Shown: piece after piece, positions 35,778 to 45,060 of the stretch
Layout: every line of letters starts with the position of its first letter
Position numbering within the stretch: position 1 is the stretch's first letter
Assembly (NCBI RefSeq): GCF_001673365.1
Contig: NZ_LZLS01000181.1
Span: 1-58,901 of the forward strand
DNA length: 58,901 bases
Direction: 5' to 3'
DNA from: Mycobacterium asiaticum
GTDB lineage: Bacteria; Actinomycetota; Actinomycetes; Mycobacteriales; Mycobacteriaceae
The notes under the pieces: generated by a model
The model's input: the letters and a program-made list of their open reading frames with translations, nothing else
Database searches by the model: none
What the model was told of the DNA's origin: nothing
Program-made: the position numbers and the translations under genes

Positions 35778-37352
35778 CTAAGAATCCACTGAGATAACGT
35801 TCGACGATCCCCGTGAGTTCGCGCTGCTGGCCGAATTCCGCCGCGCGCCCTTTGCGGGGTCCTTTTCGGGGTCTTTTTTGAGGTCGCGGTTCGGCGTGTC
35901 GGCAGCGTCGTTCTCGGTGGACGCCGAGTAGGTCGGGGCCGGCATTGGGCGGCCGGGTAACAGCACGTAAATCGACGTTCCCGGAGGTTGGCCGCCCGGT
36001 TCGGTGTCCTCGACACGCAACGATCCGCCGTGGTTGAGCACCACCTGCTTGACGATCGCCAAGCCCAGGCCCGACCCCGGCATCGCCCGCGCCGACGTCG
36101 ACCGGTAGAAGCGTTCAAACACCAGGCGGCGCTCCTGCGGAGAGATACCGGGCCCCTGGTCGGAGACCACAAGTTCGGCGTGTGAGGGGTCCAGTTGGCG
36201 CAGTGTGACACCGACGTGGCCGCCCGGGGGACTCCACTTGGCCGCGTTGTCCATCAGGTTCAGTGCCGCCCGCGACAGTCCGGCGGAGTCGCCGTAGACC
36301 TGCCACGGAATGACAGCGACGTCGAAATGAATGTCGTTGCGGCGCCGCCGGACTCGCTCGAGGCTGCGGTCGATGACGTCGGCCATATCGACCGGTTCGT
36401 GCACCGCGTGGCCGGCGTCGCTTCTGGTCAGGTCGACCAAATCGCCTACCAGCGTTGACAATTCCTCGATTTGGGCTATCACGTCGGTGCGAAGATCGAC
36501 CATCTCCTGCTCGGGAAGCCGTGGTGCGCCAGGCTCCATCGCGGCCATCAGCAGTTCGACGTTGGTGCGCAGCGATGTCAGCGGGGTGCGCAATTCGTGT
36601 CCGGCGTCGGTGACAAGCCGCGCCTGCCGCTCCCGAGATTCGGCCAGCGCGCGCAACATCAAGTTGAATGCCTCGGTGAGCCTGGCCAATTCGTCACTAC
36701 CGAAGACCGGGATAGGTCGCAGGTCGTCGGTTCGGGCAACGCGTTCGGCCGCTTCGGTGAGCCGGCCGACTGGACGCAGCCCCGCCCGGGTGACCATCCC
36801 GCCGGCCACTGCGGCGACCGCGACGCCGACTCCCCCGACCATCAGCAGCACGAAGCGCAATTTGCCCATGACGGCCTCGGTGGGTCTGAGACTCTTGGAG
36901 ATCAGAAGTGAGCTGCCGTTGTTCAAGTGGATGGCAAGCACCCGTTGGTCAGAGGCTGTGCGCCGCGACATGAACAACTCACCGCGAATGACCGCTTTCT
37001 CCGGCGCTCCGACGGGAAGGGTCTGTCCGGGTTGATTCGCGGTGTAGATCGACTTGCCGGGGTTCACGAGCATCGCGTTGACATCCGAATAAGCGGTGCC
37101 TTCGATGGCTTTGCCCGGATCGGCGGCCAGCGAACCGCTGGCGATCAACAACTGCGCCCGGCTCTGCAGCTGGTTGTCGATGTCGCTGTAGAGCGCTGCC
37201 GAGATCACGGCGTAGACGGCGAAGGACATCAACACGACCACCATCGCCACCATGGACATCGCCAGCAGCATGACCCGCCACCGCAGCGACAGGGAGCTGG
37301 TTGCCCGTAGCGGTGCGCGCCGACCGGCCCGGCCGAACCGGAAGCGAAGCAT
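35778..37352 (-). CDS. mprB: Sensor histidine kinase MprB
   Basis: 524 residues. TM1 (RVMLLAMSMVAMVVVLMSFAV), an extracytoplasmic sensor loop to about 165, TM2 (LRFVLLMVGGVGVAVAAVAG), HAMP, then the phospho-acceptor His in DAGHELRTPLTSLRTN near residue 250. The ATPase boxes are LMDNAAKWSPPGGHV (N), VSDQGPGISPQERRLVFERF (G1/F) and SGLGLAIVKQV (G2). MprB senses envelope stress, is held off by DnaK in M. tuberculosis, and phosphorylates MprA. The C-terminus (after about 470) is a charged, disordered tail longer than in Rv0982. ATG overlaps the mprA stop by one base. Confidence 0.96.
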   Translation of the reverse strand: MLRFRFGRAGRRAPLRATSSLSLRWRVMLLAMSMVAMVVVLMSFAVYAVISAALYSDIDNQLQSRAQLLIASGSLAADPGKAIEGTAYSDVNAMLVNPGKSIYTANQPGQTLPVGAPEKAVIRGELFMSRRTASDQRVLAIHLNNGSSLLISKSLRPTEAVMGKLRFVLLMVGGVGVAVAAVAGGMVTRAGLRPVGRLTEAAERVARTDDLRPIPVFGSDELARLTEAFNLMLRALAESRERQARLVTDAGHELRTPLTSLRTNVELLMAAMEPGAPRLPEQEMVDLRTDVIAQIEELSTLVGDLVDLTRSDAGHAVHEPVDMADVIDRSLERVRRRRNDIHFDVAVIPWQVYGDSAGLSRAALNLMDNAAKWSPPGGHVGVTLRQLDPSHAELVVSDQGPGISPQERRLVFERFYRSTSARAMPGSGLGLAIVKQVVLNHGGSLRVEDTEPGGQPPGTSIYVLLPGRPMPAPTYSASTENDAADTPNRDLKKDPEKDPAKGARRNSASSANSRGSSNVISVDS

Positions 37353-38038
37353 CAGGGCGGCGTTTCGCGTAGCACGTAACCCACCCCGCGCACGGTGTGA
37401 ATCAGCCGCGGCTCGCCGTCGGCCTCGGTCTTGCGACGCAGATATCCGACGTACACCTCCAGCGCATTACCCGAGGTGGGGAAATCGAATCCCCAGACCT
37501 CTTCGAGAATGCGGCTGCGGGTCAGTACCCGGCGCGGATTGGCGATCAGCATCTCCAGCAGCGCGAACTCGGTGCGAGTGAGGCTGATGCGGCGTTGTCC
37601 ACGGATTACTTCGCGGGTGACCGGGTCCAAGCTCAGGTCGGAGAACGTCATCGCGACCGACTCGGCGGCGTCTTCGGGCTTGGTGCGCCGCAGCAGTGCG
37701 CGCATGCGCGCCAGCAGTTCCTCGAGCGCGAACGGCTTAGGCAGGTAATCGTCGGCTCCGGCGTCCAGTCCGGCAACCCTCTCGGAGACGGAGTCGCGGG
37801 CGGTGAGCACCAGGATCGGCAGGTCGTCGCCGGTGCTGCGGAGCTGACGGCACACTTCCAGGCCGTCCAGTCGCGGCATCATCACATCCAGAACCACGGC
37901 GTCTGGGCGGTCGCTGGCGATCAGCTCGAGCGCTTCGACCCCGTCATGGGCCAATTCGACCGAGTAACCGTTGAAGGAAAGCGACCTGCGCAGCGACTCA
38001 CGCACGGCGCGATCGTCGTCGACGACAAGAATTCGCAC
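37352..38038 (-). CDS. mprA: Response regulator MprA
   Basis: 228 residues of the OmpR/PhoB family. Receiver domain: [16 protein letters not shown] (acidic pair), phospho-Asp in [13 protein letters not shown], Thr in VLTARDSV and Lys in DYLPKPF. The C-terminal winged helix has [31 protein letters not shown] and [13 protein letters not shown]. MprA controls sigE, sigB, pepD and its own operon under envelope stress. A matching MprA box (38062-38079) lies 24-41 bases upstream of the ATG. The PE_PGRS gene found between rpmF and mprA in H37Rv is not present here. Confidence 0.97.
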   Translation of the reverse strand: MRILVVDDDRAVRESLRRSLSFNGYSVELAHDGVEALELIASDRPDAVVLDVMMPRLDGLEVCRQLRSTGDDLPILVLTARDSVSERVAGLDAGADDYLPKPFALEELLARMRALLRRTKPEDAAESVAMTFSDLSLDPVTREVIRGQRRISLTRTEFALLEMLIANPRRVLTRSRILEEVWGFDFPTSGNALEVYVGYLRRKTEADGEPRLIHTVRGVGYVLRETPP

Positions 38039-38061
38039 GCTGCCTAGTTTCGTATGAACGT

Positions 38062-38079
38062 CTGAGAGCGGGCTGAGAG
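38062..38079 (-). promoter_or_regulatory. MprA box (direct repeat) in the mprA promoter
   Basis: On the minus strand CTCTCAG-CCCG-CTCTCAG: two perfect 7-base direct repeats with starts 11 bases apart, one helical turn. MprA binds a pair of loosely conserved 8-base direct repeats of this TCTCAG type, and autoregulates. The site is close to the start codon. Confidence 0.8.
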
Positions 38080-38141
38080 GCGCGCCGAACGAAGGACGAT
38101 GCGGACCGCTTGGAATCGGGCGATCCGCCGAGCTTGCTGCT

Positions 38142-38315
38142 CTAGCGCTTGTCGAGATCGATCAGGCCGAGTCGCGCGGCCTTGAGCAGCCGTCGCGGCA
38201 CCTTGTGCTTCTGACCAGCTACGTTGACGCCGACCAGGCCGGTCTCGGTGGCCTTCCACTGCGAGCGCCGGCTACGGGTGTTCGAGCGCGACATCCTGCG
38301 CTTGGGTGTGGCCAT
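38142..38315 (-). CDS. rpmF: 50S ribosomal protein L32
   Basis: 57 residues from ATG 38313-38315: [20 protein letters not shown] followed by the basic L32 body and [15 protein letters not shown]. The cysteine pairs of zinc-type L32 are absent, so this is the zinc-free form. Length equals Rv0979A. GAGGAG lies about 12 bases upstream, rather far. It stands alone; 262 bases of non-coding DNA, presumably its promoter and leader, separate it from the divergent atuA-like gene, where the only other signal I see is the palindrome at 38515-38530. Confidence 0.95.
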   Translation of the reverse strand: MATPKRRMSRSNTRSRRSQWKATETGLVGVNVAGQKHKVPRRLLKAARLGLIDLDKR

Positions 38316-38514
38316 GGTCGGGCCTAACTCCTCGGTTTGGGGTTTCGGTCGGGTTTGTCGCGCTTCCTGGCCGGAAAGGCCGAACGACGACAGTTGCCTC
38401 ACAGGGTAGTCGGTGAGCTGCTGGTCACCAAAATGGGCCGCGGCGGGCATTGGGCGGTGGCGATCTGAAGCGCCGATCGAGCGTCCGGTTGACGCGGCGC
38501 GGCCCGCACGCGCT

Positions 38515-38530
38515 AACCTACCGGTTGGTT
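38515..38530. promoter_or_regulatory. TetR-type palindromic operator before the atuA-fadE-acc operon
   Basis: AACCTACCGGTTGGTT is a 16-base palindrome with a single mismatched pair (T:T instead of A:T at the fifth position), centred on ACCGGT. It lies about 50 bases upstream of the TTG start of the first gene. AACCnACCGGTnGGTT-like palindromes are typical of TetR-family regulators. No tetR gene is in this operon. Confidence 0.65.
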
Positions 38531-38577
38531 GGTTTTTATCCGCCCGCCGAATCATTCCAGCGGAGGAAGGACGCGCA

Positions 38578-40281
38578 TTGGCCCCCAAATCTGGCGCCGT
38601 GCGTATCGCGAACTGCTCCGGTTTCTACGGCGACCGGTTGTCGGCAATGCGCGAAATGCTCACCGGTGGCGAGGTGGACTACCTGACCGGGGATTACCTG
38701 GCCGAACTGACCATGCTGATCCTGGGCCGCGACCGGATGAAGAACCCGGAACGCGGCTACGCCAAGACCTTCCTGACCCAGCTCGAGGAATGCCTGGGCC
38801 TCGCACACGAACGCGGTGTACGAATCGTCGCCAACGCCGGGGGTTTGAACCCTGCCGGGCTCGCCGAGGCCGTGCGCGCGCTGGCCGAGCGGCTGGGCAT
38901 ACCGGCACGAGTGGCCCACGTCGAGGGTGACGACCTGCAGCCGCGGGCAGCCGAGCTAGGGCTGGGATCACCTCTGACCGCTAACGCCTACCTCGGCGGG
39001 TGGGGCATCGCCGATTGCCTGGGCAGCGGGGCTGACGTGGTGGTCACCGGGCGGGTCACCGACGCGTCGGTGATCGTCGGGTCCGCGGCGGCGCATTTCG
39101 GCTGGGCCCGCACCGACTACAACCAGCTCGCCGGCGCGGTCGTAGCCGGCCACATCATCGAATGCGGCACCCAGGCCACCGGCGGCAACTTCTCCTTCTT
39201 TACCGAGATTCCCGATCTGACGTATCCAGGATTCCCGCTGGCCGAGGTCTACCCGGACGGGTCTTCGGTGATCACCAAGCACTCCGGCACCGGCGGGCTG
39301 GTCAGCGTCGACACCGTCACCGCGCAACTGCTCTACGAGATCACCGGCGCCCGCTACGCCAACCCAGACGTGACCGCGCGGATGGACACCATCGAGCTGG
39401 CGGCCGAGGGACCCGACCGGGTGCGCGTCAGCGGAGTGGTCGGCGAACCGCCACCGCCAACGCTGAAGGTATCGCTGAACAGCATCGGCGGGTTCCGCAA
39501 CGCCATGACGTTCGTGCTGACCGGCTTGGACATCGAGGCCAAGGCCGAGCTGGTCCGGCGCCAGCTGGAAGCCACGTTGACGGTGAAGCCGGCCGAGTTG
39601 GAGTGGACGCTGGCCCGCACCGACCACCCCGACGCCGACACCGAAGAGGCCGCCAGCGCACTGCTGAGTTGCGTGGTCCGCGATCCCGATCCCGCCAACG
39701 TCGGACGCAAGTTCTCCGGCGCGGCAGTGGAACTGGCACTCGCCAGCTACCCAGGATTCACCGCCACCACCCCGCCCGGCGACGGCCAGGTCTACGGGGT
39801 CTTCACCCCGGGCTACGTCGACGCGTCCCTGGTGCCACATGTCGCGGTACACGCTGACGGCACGCGTACCGAAATCGCTTGTGCCGACGAGACATTGGCT
39901 TTGGAGCCCGCCGCTACCCCGGCACTTCCCGAACCCCTGGCGGCCGGGCCGACCCGGCGGGTACCGCTGGGCAGCATCGCCGGGGCCCGAAGCGGCGACA
40001 AGGGCGGCTCCGCCAACGTCGGGGTGTGGGTCCGCACCGACGATCAATGGCGCTGGTTGGCCAACACGTTGACCGTCGAGCGGCTCAAAGAGCTGCTCCC
40101 AGAAGCTAAGGACTTGCCGGTGACCCGGCACGTGCTGCCGAATTTGCGGGCGGTGAACTTCGTGATCGAGGGAATCCTCGGGCAGGGCGTTGCCTATCAG
40201 GCGCGTTTCGACCCGCAGGCCAAGGGGCTGGGCGAATGGCTGCGCAGTCGCCATATCGAAATTCCGGAGGGGCTGTTGTGA
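38578..40281 (+). CDS. AtuA-like DUF1446 protein of acyclic terpene utilisation
   Basis: 567 residues from TTG 38578, set by a strong GGAGGAAGG at 38562-38570, seven bases away. DUF1446 N-terminal domain: [57 protein letters not shown], and [18 protein letters not shown]. The C-terminal AtuA domain has [22 protein letters not shown] and [18 protein letters not shown]. AtuA is required for citronellol/geraniol degradation in Pseudomonas, but its chemistry is not established. Corresponds in position and size to Rv0976c (about 560 aa). First gene of a tight six-gene operon; its stop overlaps the fadE13 GTG. Confidence 0.9.
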   Translation: MAPKSGAVRIANCSGFYGDRLSAMREMLTGGEVDYLTGDYLAELTMLILGRDRMKNPERGYAKTFLTQLEECLGLAHERGVRIVANAGGLNPAGLAEAVRALAERLGIPARVAHVEGDDLQPRAAELGLGSPLTANAYLGGWGIADCLGSGADVVVTGRVTDASVIVGSAAAHFGWARTDYNQLAGAVVAGHIIECGTQATGGNFSFFTEIPDLTYPGFPLAEVYPDGSSVITKHSGTGGLVSVDTVTAQLLYEITGARYANPDVTARMDTIELAAEGPDRVRVSGVVGEPPPPTLKVSLNSIGGFRNAMTFVLTGLDIEAKAELVRRQLEATLTVKPAELEWTLARTDHPDADTEEAASALLSCVVRDPDPANVGRKFSGAAVELALASYPGFTATTPPGDGQVYGVFTPGYVDASLVPHVAVHADGTRTEIACADETLALEPAATPALPEPLAAGPTRRVPLGSIAGARSGDKGGSANVGVWVRTDDQWRWLANTLTVERLKELLPEAKDLPVTRHVLPNLRAVNFVIEGILGQGVAYQARFDPQAKGLGEWLRSRHIEIPEGLL

Positions 40282-41426
40282 ATCTGTGGACGACGCCGGA
40301 ACGGGAGCAGTTGCGAAAAACGGTGCGCTCGTTCGCTGAACGCGAGATCTTGCCGCACATCGACGAGTGGGAACGCAGCGGGGAATTACCGCGCGAGCTA
40401 CACCGACTCGCCGGCGAAGCGGGCCTGCTGGGGGCAAACTTTCCCGAGTCGGCCGGCGGTGGCGGCGGGGACGGCGCCGACGCGCTGATCATCTGCGAGG
40501 AGATGCATCAGTCCGGCGCGCCGGGCGGGGTGTTCGCATCGCTGTTCACCTGTGGGATCGCGGTGCCGCACATCATCGCGTCCGGCGATGAACAGTTGAT
40601 CGACACCTATGCGCGCCCGACGCTGGCCGGCAAAAAGATCGGCGCGTTGGCCATTACCGAGCCGGGTGGCGGTTCCGACGTCGGGCACCTGCGCACCAGC
40701 GCTGTGCGCGACGGGGATCACTACGTGGTCAACGGCGCCAAGACCTACATCACTTCGGGGGTGCGCGCCGACTTCGTCGTCACCGCTGTACGCACCGGAG
40801 GTCCCGGTGCGGGCGGGGTTTCGCTGCTGGTGGTTGACAAGGGCACACCCGGCTTCGAGGTGTCCCGCAAGCTGGACAAGATGGGTTGGCGTTCGTCGGA
40901 CACAGCCGAACTGTCCTACACCGACGTGCGCGTGCCGGTGACCAATCTGGTCGGCGCCGAGAACAGCGGCTTCGCGCAGATTGCTCAGGCTTTCGTCTCG
41001 GAGCGCATCGGCCTTGCCGCGCAGGCTTATTCGAGTGCGCAGCGCTGCCTGGACATCACCGCCCAATGGTGCCGCGACCGCGAAACCTTCGGCCGGCCAC
41101 TGATTTCGCGTCAAGCGGTGCAGAACACCTTGGCAGAGATGGCCCGTCGCATCGACGTGGCACGCGTCTACTCGCGCAATGTGGTGGAACGGCAACTGGC
41201 GGGCGAAACCAACCTGATCGCGGAGGTGTGTTTCGCCAAGAACACCGCCGTCGAAGCGGGCGAGTGGGTCGCCAACCAGGGCGTCCAACTGTTCGGCGGC
41301 ATGGGTTACATGGCCGAATCCGAGATCGAACGTCAATACCGGGACATGAGAATCATCGGCATCGGCGGCGGCACCACCGAGATTCTCACCGCACTGGCCG
41401 CCAAACTGCTTGGGTACCAGTCATGA
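40278..41426 (+). CDS. fadE13: Acyl-CoA dehydrogenase FadE13
   Basis: 382 residues from GTG 40278, equal in length to Rv0975c; GGAGGGG precedes it and the start overlaps the upstream stop. FAD-dependent alpha,beta-dehydrogenase: IGALAITEPGGGSDVGHLRTSA (FAD/substrate loop), YVVNGAKTYITSGVRADF, KMGWRSSDTAELSYTDVRVP, and the C-terminal VQLFGGMGYMAESEIERQYRD with IIGIGGGTTEI. In this operon the likely substrate is a branched or isoprenoid acyl-CoA such as citronellyl-CoA or isovaleryl-CoA. The stop overlaps the accD2 ATG (TCATGA). Confidence 0.93.
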   Translation: MNLWTTPEREQLRKTVRSFAEREILPHIDEWERSGELPRELHRLAGEAGLLGANFPESAGGGGGDGADALIICEEMHQSGAPGGVFASLFTCGIAVPHIIASGDEQLIDTYARPTLAGKKIGALAITEPGGGSDVGHLRTSAVRDGDHYVVNGAKTYITSGVRADFVVTAVRTGGPGAGGVSLLVVDKGTPGFEVSRKLDKMGWRSSDTAELSYTDVRVPVTNLVGAENSGFAQIAQAFVSERIGLAAQAYSSAQRCLDITAQWCRDRETFGRPLISRQAVQNTLAEMARRIDVARVYSRNVVERQLAGETNLIAEVCFAKNTAVEAGEWVANQGVQLFGGMGYMAESEIERQYRDMRIIGIGGGTTEILTALAAKLLGYQS

Positions 41427-43018
41427 CCGTGCTGCAGTCGGCATTGGACCCCAACGCTGACACCTTTGCCGAGGCAGCCGCGGCGGCTACCACAAAACTC
41501 GACGAGATCGCCGCGGAGTTTGCCAATGCGGTCGAGGGCGGCGGGCCCAAATACGTTGAGCGCCATCACGCGCGCGGCAAGCTCACGGCGCGGGAGCGCA
41601 TCGAGTTGTTGGTCGACGCCGACTCCCCGTTCCTCGAACTGAGCCCGCTGGCCGCATGGGGCAGCGCATTCAAGGTCGGTGCCAGCACGGTCACCGGAAT
41701 CGGCGTGGTCGAGGGTGTCGAATGCATGATCGTCGCCAACGACCCGACCGTCAAAGGCGGCACCAGTAACCCGTGGACACTGAAGAAGATCCTGCGGGCC
41801 AATCAGATCGCCTTCGAGAACCGGTTGCCGGTCATATCGCTGGTGGAATCCGGTGGTGCTGACCTGCCCACCCAGAAAGAGATCTTCATCCCCGGCGGAC
41901 GGATGTTCCGCGACCTGACGCGGCTCTCGGCGGCCGGAATCCCAACCATCGCACTGGTATTCGGTAATTCCACCGCGGGCGGGGCCTACGTACCGGGCAT
42001 GTCCGATCACGTCGTGATGATCAAGGAACGCTCCAAGGTGTTCCTGGCCGGTCCGCCGCTGGTAAAGATGGCCACCGGCGAAGAGTCGGACGACGAATCA
42101 CTCGGCGGGGCCGAAATGCACGCCCGCATATCGGGTTTGGCCGACTATTTTGCTGTCGACGAACCCGACGCGATTCGCATCGGGCGTCGCATTGTGGCGC
42201 GGTTGAACTGGAAGAAGCTGGGCCCGCAGCCCAAGCCGGTCACCGAGCCGTTGTTCGACGCCGAGGAACTCATCGGCATCGTGCCCTCGGATCTGCGCAT
42301 CCCGTTCGACCCGCGCGAGGTGGTCGCCCGCATCGTCGACGGTTCCGAATTCGACGAGTTCAAGCCGCTTTACGGGTCGTCGCTAGTGACCGGCTGGGCC
42401 CAGTTGCACGGCTACCCCATCGGTATCCTGGCCAACGCCCGCGGCGTGCTGTTCAGCGAGGAATCCCAGAAGGCCACCCAATTCATCCAATTGGCCAACC
42501 GCTCCGACACTCCACTGTTGTTCCTGCACAACACCACCGGCTACATGGTGGGCAAGGACTACGAAGAGGGCGGCATGATCAAGCACGGGTCGATGATGAT
42601 CAACGCCGTGTCGAATTCGACCGTTCCCCACATCTCGTTGCTGATCGGCGCGTCCTACGGCGCCGGCCACTACGGCATGTGCGGACGGGCCTACGATCCC
42701 CGGTTCCTGTTCGCCTGGCCCAGCTCCAAATCCGCGGTAATGGGCGGTGCCCAGCTGTCGGGCGTGCTGTCGATCGTGGCGCGGGCCGCGGCCGAAGCCC
42801 GCGGCCAGCAGGTCGACGAAGCTGCCGACGCCGCGATGCGGGCCGCCGTCGAAGGCCAGATCGAAGCCGAGTCGCTACCCATGGTCCTTTCCGGCATGCT
42901 CTACGACGACGGCGTGATCGACCCGCGCGATACACGCACCGTGTTGGGAATTTGTCTGTCCGCCATCGCCAATGGCCCGATCAAGGGGACGTCGAATTTC
43001 GGCGTCTTCCGGATGTGA
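41423..43018 (+). CDS. accD2: Acyl-CoA carboxylase beta (carboxyltransferase) subunit
   Basis: 531 residues from ATG 41423. Carboxyltransferase of the methylcrotonyl/geranyl-CoA carboxylase type: HHARGKLTARERIELLVDAD, MIVANDPTVKGGTSNPWTLKK, PVISLVESGGADLPTQKEIF, FGNSTAGGAYVPGMSDHVVM (acyl-CoA site), then LFLHNTTGYMVGKDYEEGGM and IGASYGAGHYGMCGRAYDPRF. The FxxxGxxFRD-like GGRMFRDLTRLS and the long N-terminus resemble AtuC/LiuB more than propionyl-CoA carboxylase. It transfers carboxyl from carboxybiotin on AccA2 to the acyl-CoA. Length is near Rv0974c (529). Confidence 0.93.
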   Translation: MTVLQSALDPNADTFAEAAAAATTKLDEIAAEFANAVEGGGPKYVERHHARGKLTARERIELLVDADSPFLELSPLAAWGSAFKVGASTVTGIGVVEGVECMIVANDPTVKGGTSNPWTLKKILRANQIAFENRLPVISLVESGGADLPTQKEIFIPGGRMFRDLTRLSAAGIPTIALVFGNSTAGGAYVPGMSDHVVMIKERSKVFLAGPPLVKMATGEESDDESLGGAEMHARISGLADYFAVDEPDAIRIGRRIVARLNWKKLGPQPKPVTEPLFDAEELIGIVPSDLRIPFDPREVVARIVDGSEFDEFKPLYGSSLVTGWAQLHGYPIGILANARGVLFSEESQKATQFIQLANRSDTPLLFLHNTTGYMVGKDYEEGGMIKHGSMMINAVSNSTVPHISLLIGASYGAGHYGMCGRAYDPRFLFAWPSSKSAVMGGAQLSGVLSIVARAAAEARGQQVDEAADAAMRAAVEGQIEAESLPMVLSGMLYDDGVIDPRDTRTVLGICLSAIANGPIKGTSNFGVFRM

Positions 43019-43023
43019 GCCCG

Positions 43024-45060
43024 ATGATTACTCGAGTGCTGGTCGCCAACCGCGGCGAGATCGCCCGACGGGTGTTCGCTACCTGCCGTCGTCTAGGTCT
43101 GGGCACCGTCGCTGTCTACACCGACCCGGATGCGGCCGCGCCACACGTGGCCGAGGCAGACGCGCGCGTGCGACTGGCGAGGACGAATGACTATCTCAAT
43201 GCCGAGGCGATCATCGCGGCGGCACGCGCTTCAGGCGCCGACGCAGTCCATCCCGGCTACGGATTCCTCTCGGAGAACGCTGAATTCGCTGCCGCCGTGC
43301 AAGCTGCCGGACTTACCTGGATCGGGCCACCGGTGGATGCGGTGCGCGCCATGGGCTCCAAGATCGAGTCCAAGAAGATGATGGCTTCCGCCGGCGTCCC
43401 GGTCCTCGAGGAGCTCGACCCGGCGACCGTCACGCAGGCGCAGCTGCCGGTGCTGGTCAAAGCGTCCGCTGGCGGCGGGGGCCGCGGCATGCGGGTGGTG
43501 CACGAATTGTCCGCCCTGTCAGGCGAAGTCGAAGCCGCCCAACGCGAAGCACAGTCCGCGTTCGGTGACCCGACCGTGTTCTGCGAACGCTACCTGCCGA
43601 CCGGGCACCACATCGAGGTGCAGGTCATGGCCGACACCCACGGCACCGTTTGGGCCGTTGGGGAACGCGAATGCTCGATTCAGCGCCGCCATCAGAAGGT
43701 CATCGAAGAAGCACCCTCGCCGTTGGTGGAACGCATCCCGGGCATGCGCGACAAGCTGTTCGAGGCGGCGCGGCTGGCCGCTGCTGCGATCGGCTACACC
43801 GGCGCCGGGACGGTGGAATTCCTTGCCGACCATAACGGCGACTTCTTCTTCTTGGAGATGAACACCCGGCTTCAAGTCGAGCATCCGGTCACCGAGGAAA
43901 CCACGGGTCTGGACCTGGTGGAACTGCAGCTCGACGTCGCCGACGGTGGCCGACTTGGCGCCGAACCGCCTGCAGCTCACGGTCATTCGATCGAAGCGCG
44001 ACTCTACGCCGAGGACCCTGCGCGCGATTGGCAGCCGCAGGCCGGCGCGGTACACAGCTTTCGCGTGCCCTCGGTGCGGGCCGAGTTCGCCACGCTGGAG
44101 CACCGGACCGGGATCAGGCTGGACTCCGGGATCGTCGACGGTTCGGTGGTGTCGATCTATTACGACCCGATGCTCGCCAAGGTGATCTCCTGGGCGCCCA
44201 GTCGCCGGCAAGCGGCGCTGGTGCTCGCCGACGCACTGGCCCGCACTCACGTACATGGGTTACGCACCAACCGCGAATTGCTGGTGCACGTGCTGCGTCA
44301 TCAGGCATTCCTTGACGGCGCCACGGACACAGCCTTTTTCGACACCCACGGCCTCTCGGAGTTGTCGGCGCCGCTTGCGGATGCCGCAACGGTGCGACTT
44401 GCGGCTGTGGCAGCAGCCCTCGCCGACGCCGCCCACAACCGCGTCACCGCCACGGCGTTGCCCGCGGTTCCCAGCGGCTGGCGCAACCTGCCGTCGGGGT
44501 TCCAGACCAAGACCTACCACGATGACTCGGGCACCGAACAGACTGTCCAGTACCGTTTCACCAGAACAGCTTTAGCATTGCCGGAGGACCCTTCCGTGCA
44601 ACTGATCTCGGCGTCCCCTGGCGAAGTGGTGCTTGCCGACGACGGCGTGGCGTACAACTTCGCTGTGGCGCGCTTCGGTGACGACGTCTACGTCGACTCG
44701 GCGCGCGGACCAGTACATCTGGTCGCACTGCCGCGCTACCCCGAGCCCGGCTCAACCGTCGCTCAAGGATCTTTGGTAGCACCGATGCCTGGCAACGTGA
44801 TTCGCATCGGCGCGGAAGTCGGTGCCACGGTGACCGCCGGCCAGCCATTGATCTGGCTGGAGGCGATGAAAATGGAGCACACCATCACCGCCCCGAACGA
44901 CGGGGTGGTAGCGGAAATCAATGTCGAGACAGGACAACAGGTCGAAGTAGGCGCTGTGCTGGGAGTGATCGCAAGCGCGGCGCAGCCGGGCGCAGCGGGT
45001 CACGACCATCAAGACACAGCCAGAGTGGAAGCGCCTGACGCAGAAGGGGATTCGCAATGA
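43024..45060 (+). CDS. accA2: Acyl-CoA carboxylase alpha subunit (biotin carboxylase plus BCCP)
   Basis: 678 residues from ATG 43024 (a GTG three codons earlier overlaps the accD2 stop). Biotin carboxylase domain (1-445): ITRVLVANRGEIARRVFATC, AVHPGYGFLSENAEFA, the ATP-grasp loop VKASAGGGGRGMRVV, and ERECSIQRRHQKVIEEAPS, FLEMNTRLQVEHPVTEETTG. The C-terminal BCCP domain has the biotinylated Lys in WLEAMKMEHTITAP near residue 618. The protein carboxylates its own biotin and hands the group to AccD2. Overlaps fadE12 by four bases (ATGA). Position of Rv0973c. Confidence 0.94.
   Translation: MITRVLVANRGEIARRVFATCRRLGLGTVAVYTDPDAAAPHVAEADARVRLARTNDYLNAEAIIAAARASGADAVHPGYGFLSENAEFAAAVQAAGLTWIGPPVDAVRAMGSKIESKKMMASAGVPVLEELDPATVTQAQLPVLVKASAGGGGRGMRVVHELSALSGEVEAAQREAQSAFGDPTVFCERYLPTGHHIEVQVMADTHGTVWAVGERECSIQRRHQKVIEEAPSPLVERIPGMRDKLFEAARLAAAAIGYTGAGTVEFLADHNGDFFFLEMNTRLQVEHPVTEETTGLDLVELQLDVADGGRLGAEPPAAHGHSIEARLYAEDPARDWQPQAGAVHSFRVPSVRAEFATLEHRTGIRLDSGIVDGSVVSIYYDPMLAKVISWAPSRRQAALVLADALARTHVHGLRTNRELLVHVLRHQAFLDGATDTAFFDTHGLSELSAPLADAATVRLAAVAAALADAAHNRVTATALPAVPSGWRNLPSGFQTKTYHDDSGTEQTVQYRFTRTALALPEDPSVQLISASPGEVVLADDGVAYNFAVARFGDDVYVDSARGPVHLVALPRYPEPGSTVAQGSLVAPMPGNVIRIGAEVGATVTAGQPLIWLEAMKMEHTITAPNDGVVAEINVETGQQVEVGAVLGVIASAAQPGAAGHDHQDTARVEAPDAEGDSQ

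Noticed and set aside
38968..40437. 489-codon open frame on the minus strand opposite the atuA-like gene
   Set aside because: It is antisense to a clearly conserved coding region. The composition (Gly, Arg, His, Val-rich) is typical of high-GC shadow frames and no domain is visible.
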